Of a DNA stretch of 5,207 nucleotides, positions 5,124 to 5,207 are shown one piece after another. The first letter of the stretch is position 1. Each line of letters opens with the position of its first letter. Made by a program: the position numbers and the translations under genes. Origin of the DNA: an uncultured Moraxella sp. (lineage in GTDB: Bacteria > Pseudomonadota > Gammaproteobacteria > Pseudomonadales > Moraxellaceae); NCBI GenBank assembly GCA_943908405.1, contig CALTTE010000092.1, positions 1 through 5,207 on the forward strand, written 5' to 3'. Under the pieces are notes generated by a model, which ran no database searches, had not been told where the DNA came from, and saw only the letters and a list, made by a program, of their open reading frames with translations.

Positions 5124-5154
5124 CTATCAAATAAACACAACTACTATCAAATAA
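5124..5154. repeat. 11-bp direct repeat spaced 20 bp in the terminal spacer
   Basis: CTATCAAATAA occurs at 5124-5134 and again at 5144-5154, start to start exactly 20 bases. Both copies are followed by ACAA within a few bases. The remaining sequence to 5207 is AT-rich, and I find no start of a gene and no convincing promoter in it. Confidence 0.6.
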
Positions 5155-5207
5155 TACAATTGTTTTGCTTATTTTTAATTATCATCGTTTGAATAAGTTG
5201 TTTTAAT

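Overview
This window reads as an ordinary chromosomal core region of a low-to-moderate GC gammaproteobacterium. The best guess is Moraxellaceae (Moraxella-like). That guess rests on the AT-rich composition, on an FtsY GTPase domain very close to the gammaproteobacterial type, and on ftsY lying divergent to a pair of M16 peptidase genes, an arrangement I recall from Pseudomonas and Acinetobacter. I could not run a search, so the genus is an inference. I see no mobile element, CRISPR array or phage gene.

Layout, left to right. Positions 1-55 hold the 5' three-quarters of a tRNA-Cys gene on the minus strand, cut by the window edge, with a plausible promoter just upstream. Positions 56-314 are non-coding and hold two inverted repeats: an AT-rich one at 78-127 that includes the tRNA -35 region, and a clean 10-bp stem at 176-201. 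Next on the minus strand are an O6-alkylguanine-DNA alkyltransferase gene (ogt type, 315-806) and, upstream of it, ftsY (872-1807), the signal recognition particle receptor GTPase. A short hairpin terminator lies between them, and a possible ogt promoter is nested in that hairpin.

Positions 1808-2035 are a divergent intergenic region. Candidate ftsY and M16 promoters overlap there on opposite strands, and a 17-bp unit is repeated three times just before the M16 ribosome binding site. On the plus strand follow two tandem M16-family genes, 9 bases apart (2036-3514 and 3524-5074), closed by a strong hairpin terminator at 5083-5108. The last 99 bases contain only a short direct repeat.

The two M16 proteins look like complementary halves of one exported protease. 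The first is a predicted lipoprotein with the intact zinc motif HxxEH but without the family's substrate-binding tyrosine. The second has an ordinary signal peptide, a destroyed zinc motif (HxxAK), and an intact Arg/Gly/Tyr motif. This matches the known heterosubunit M16B design (one catalytic and one non-catalytic partner, as in mitochondrial processing peptidase). It is the most informative biology in the window, though not a new system. The other genes are housekeeping: co-translational membrane targeting (FtsY), direct reversal of DNA alkylation (Ogt), and cysteine decoding.
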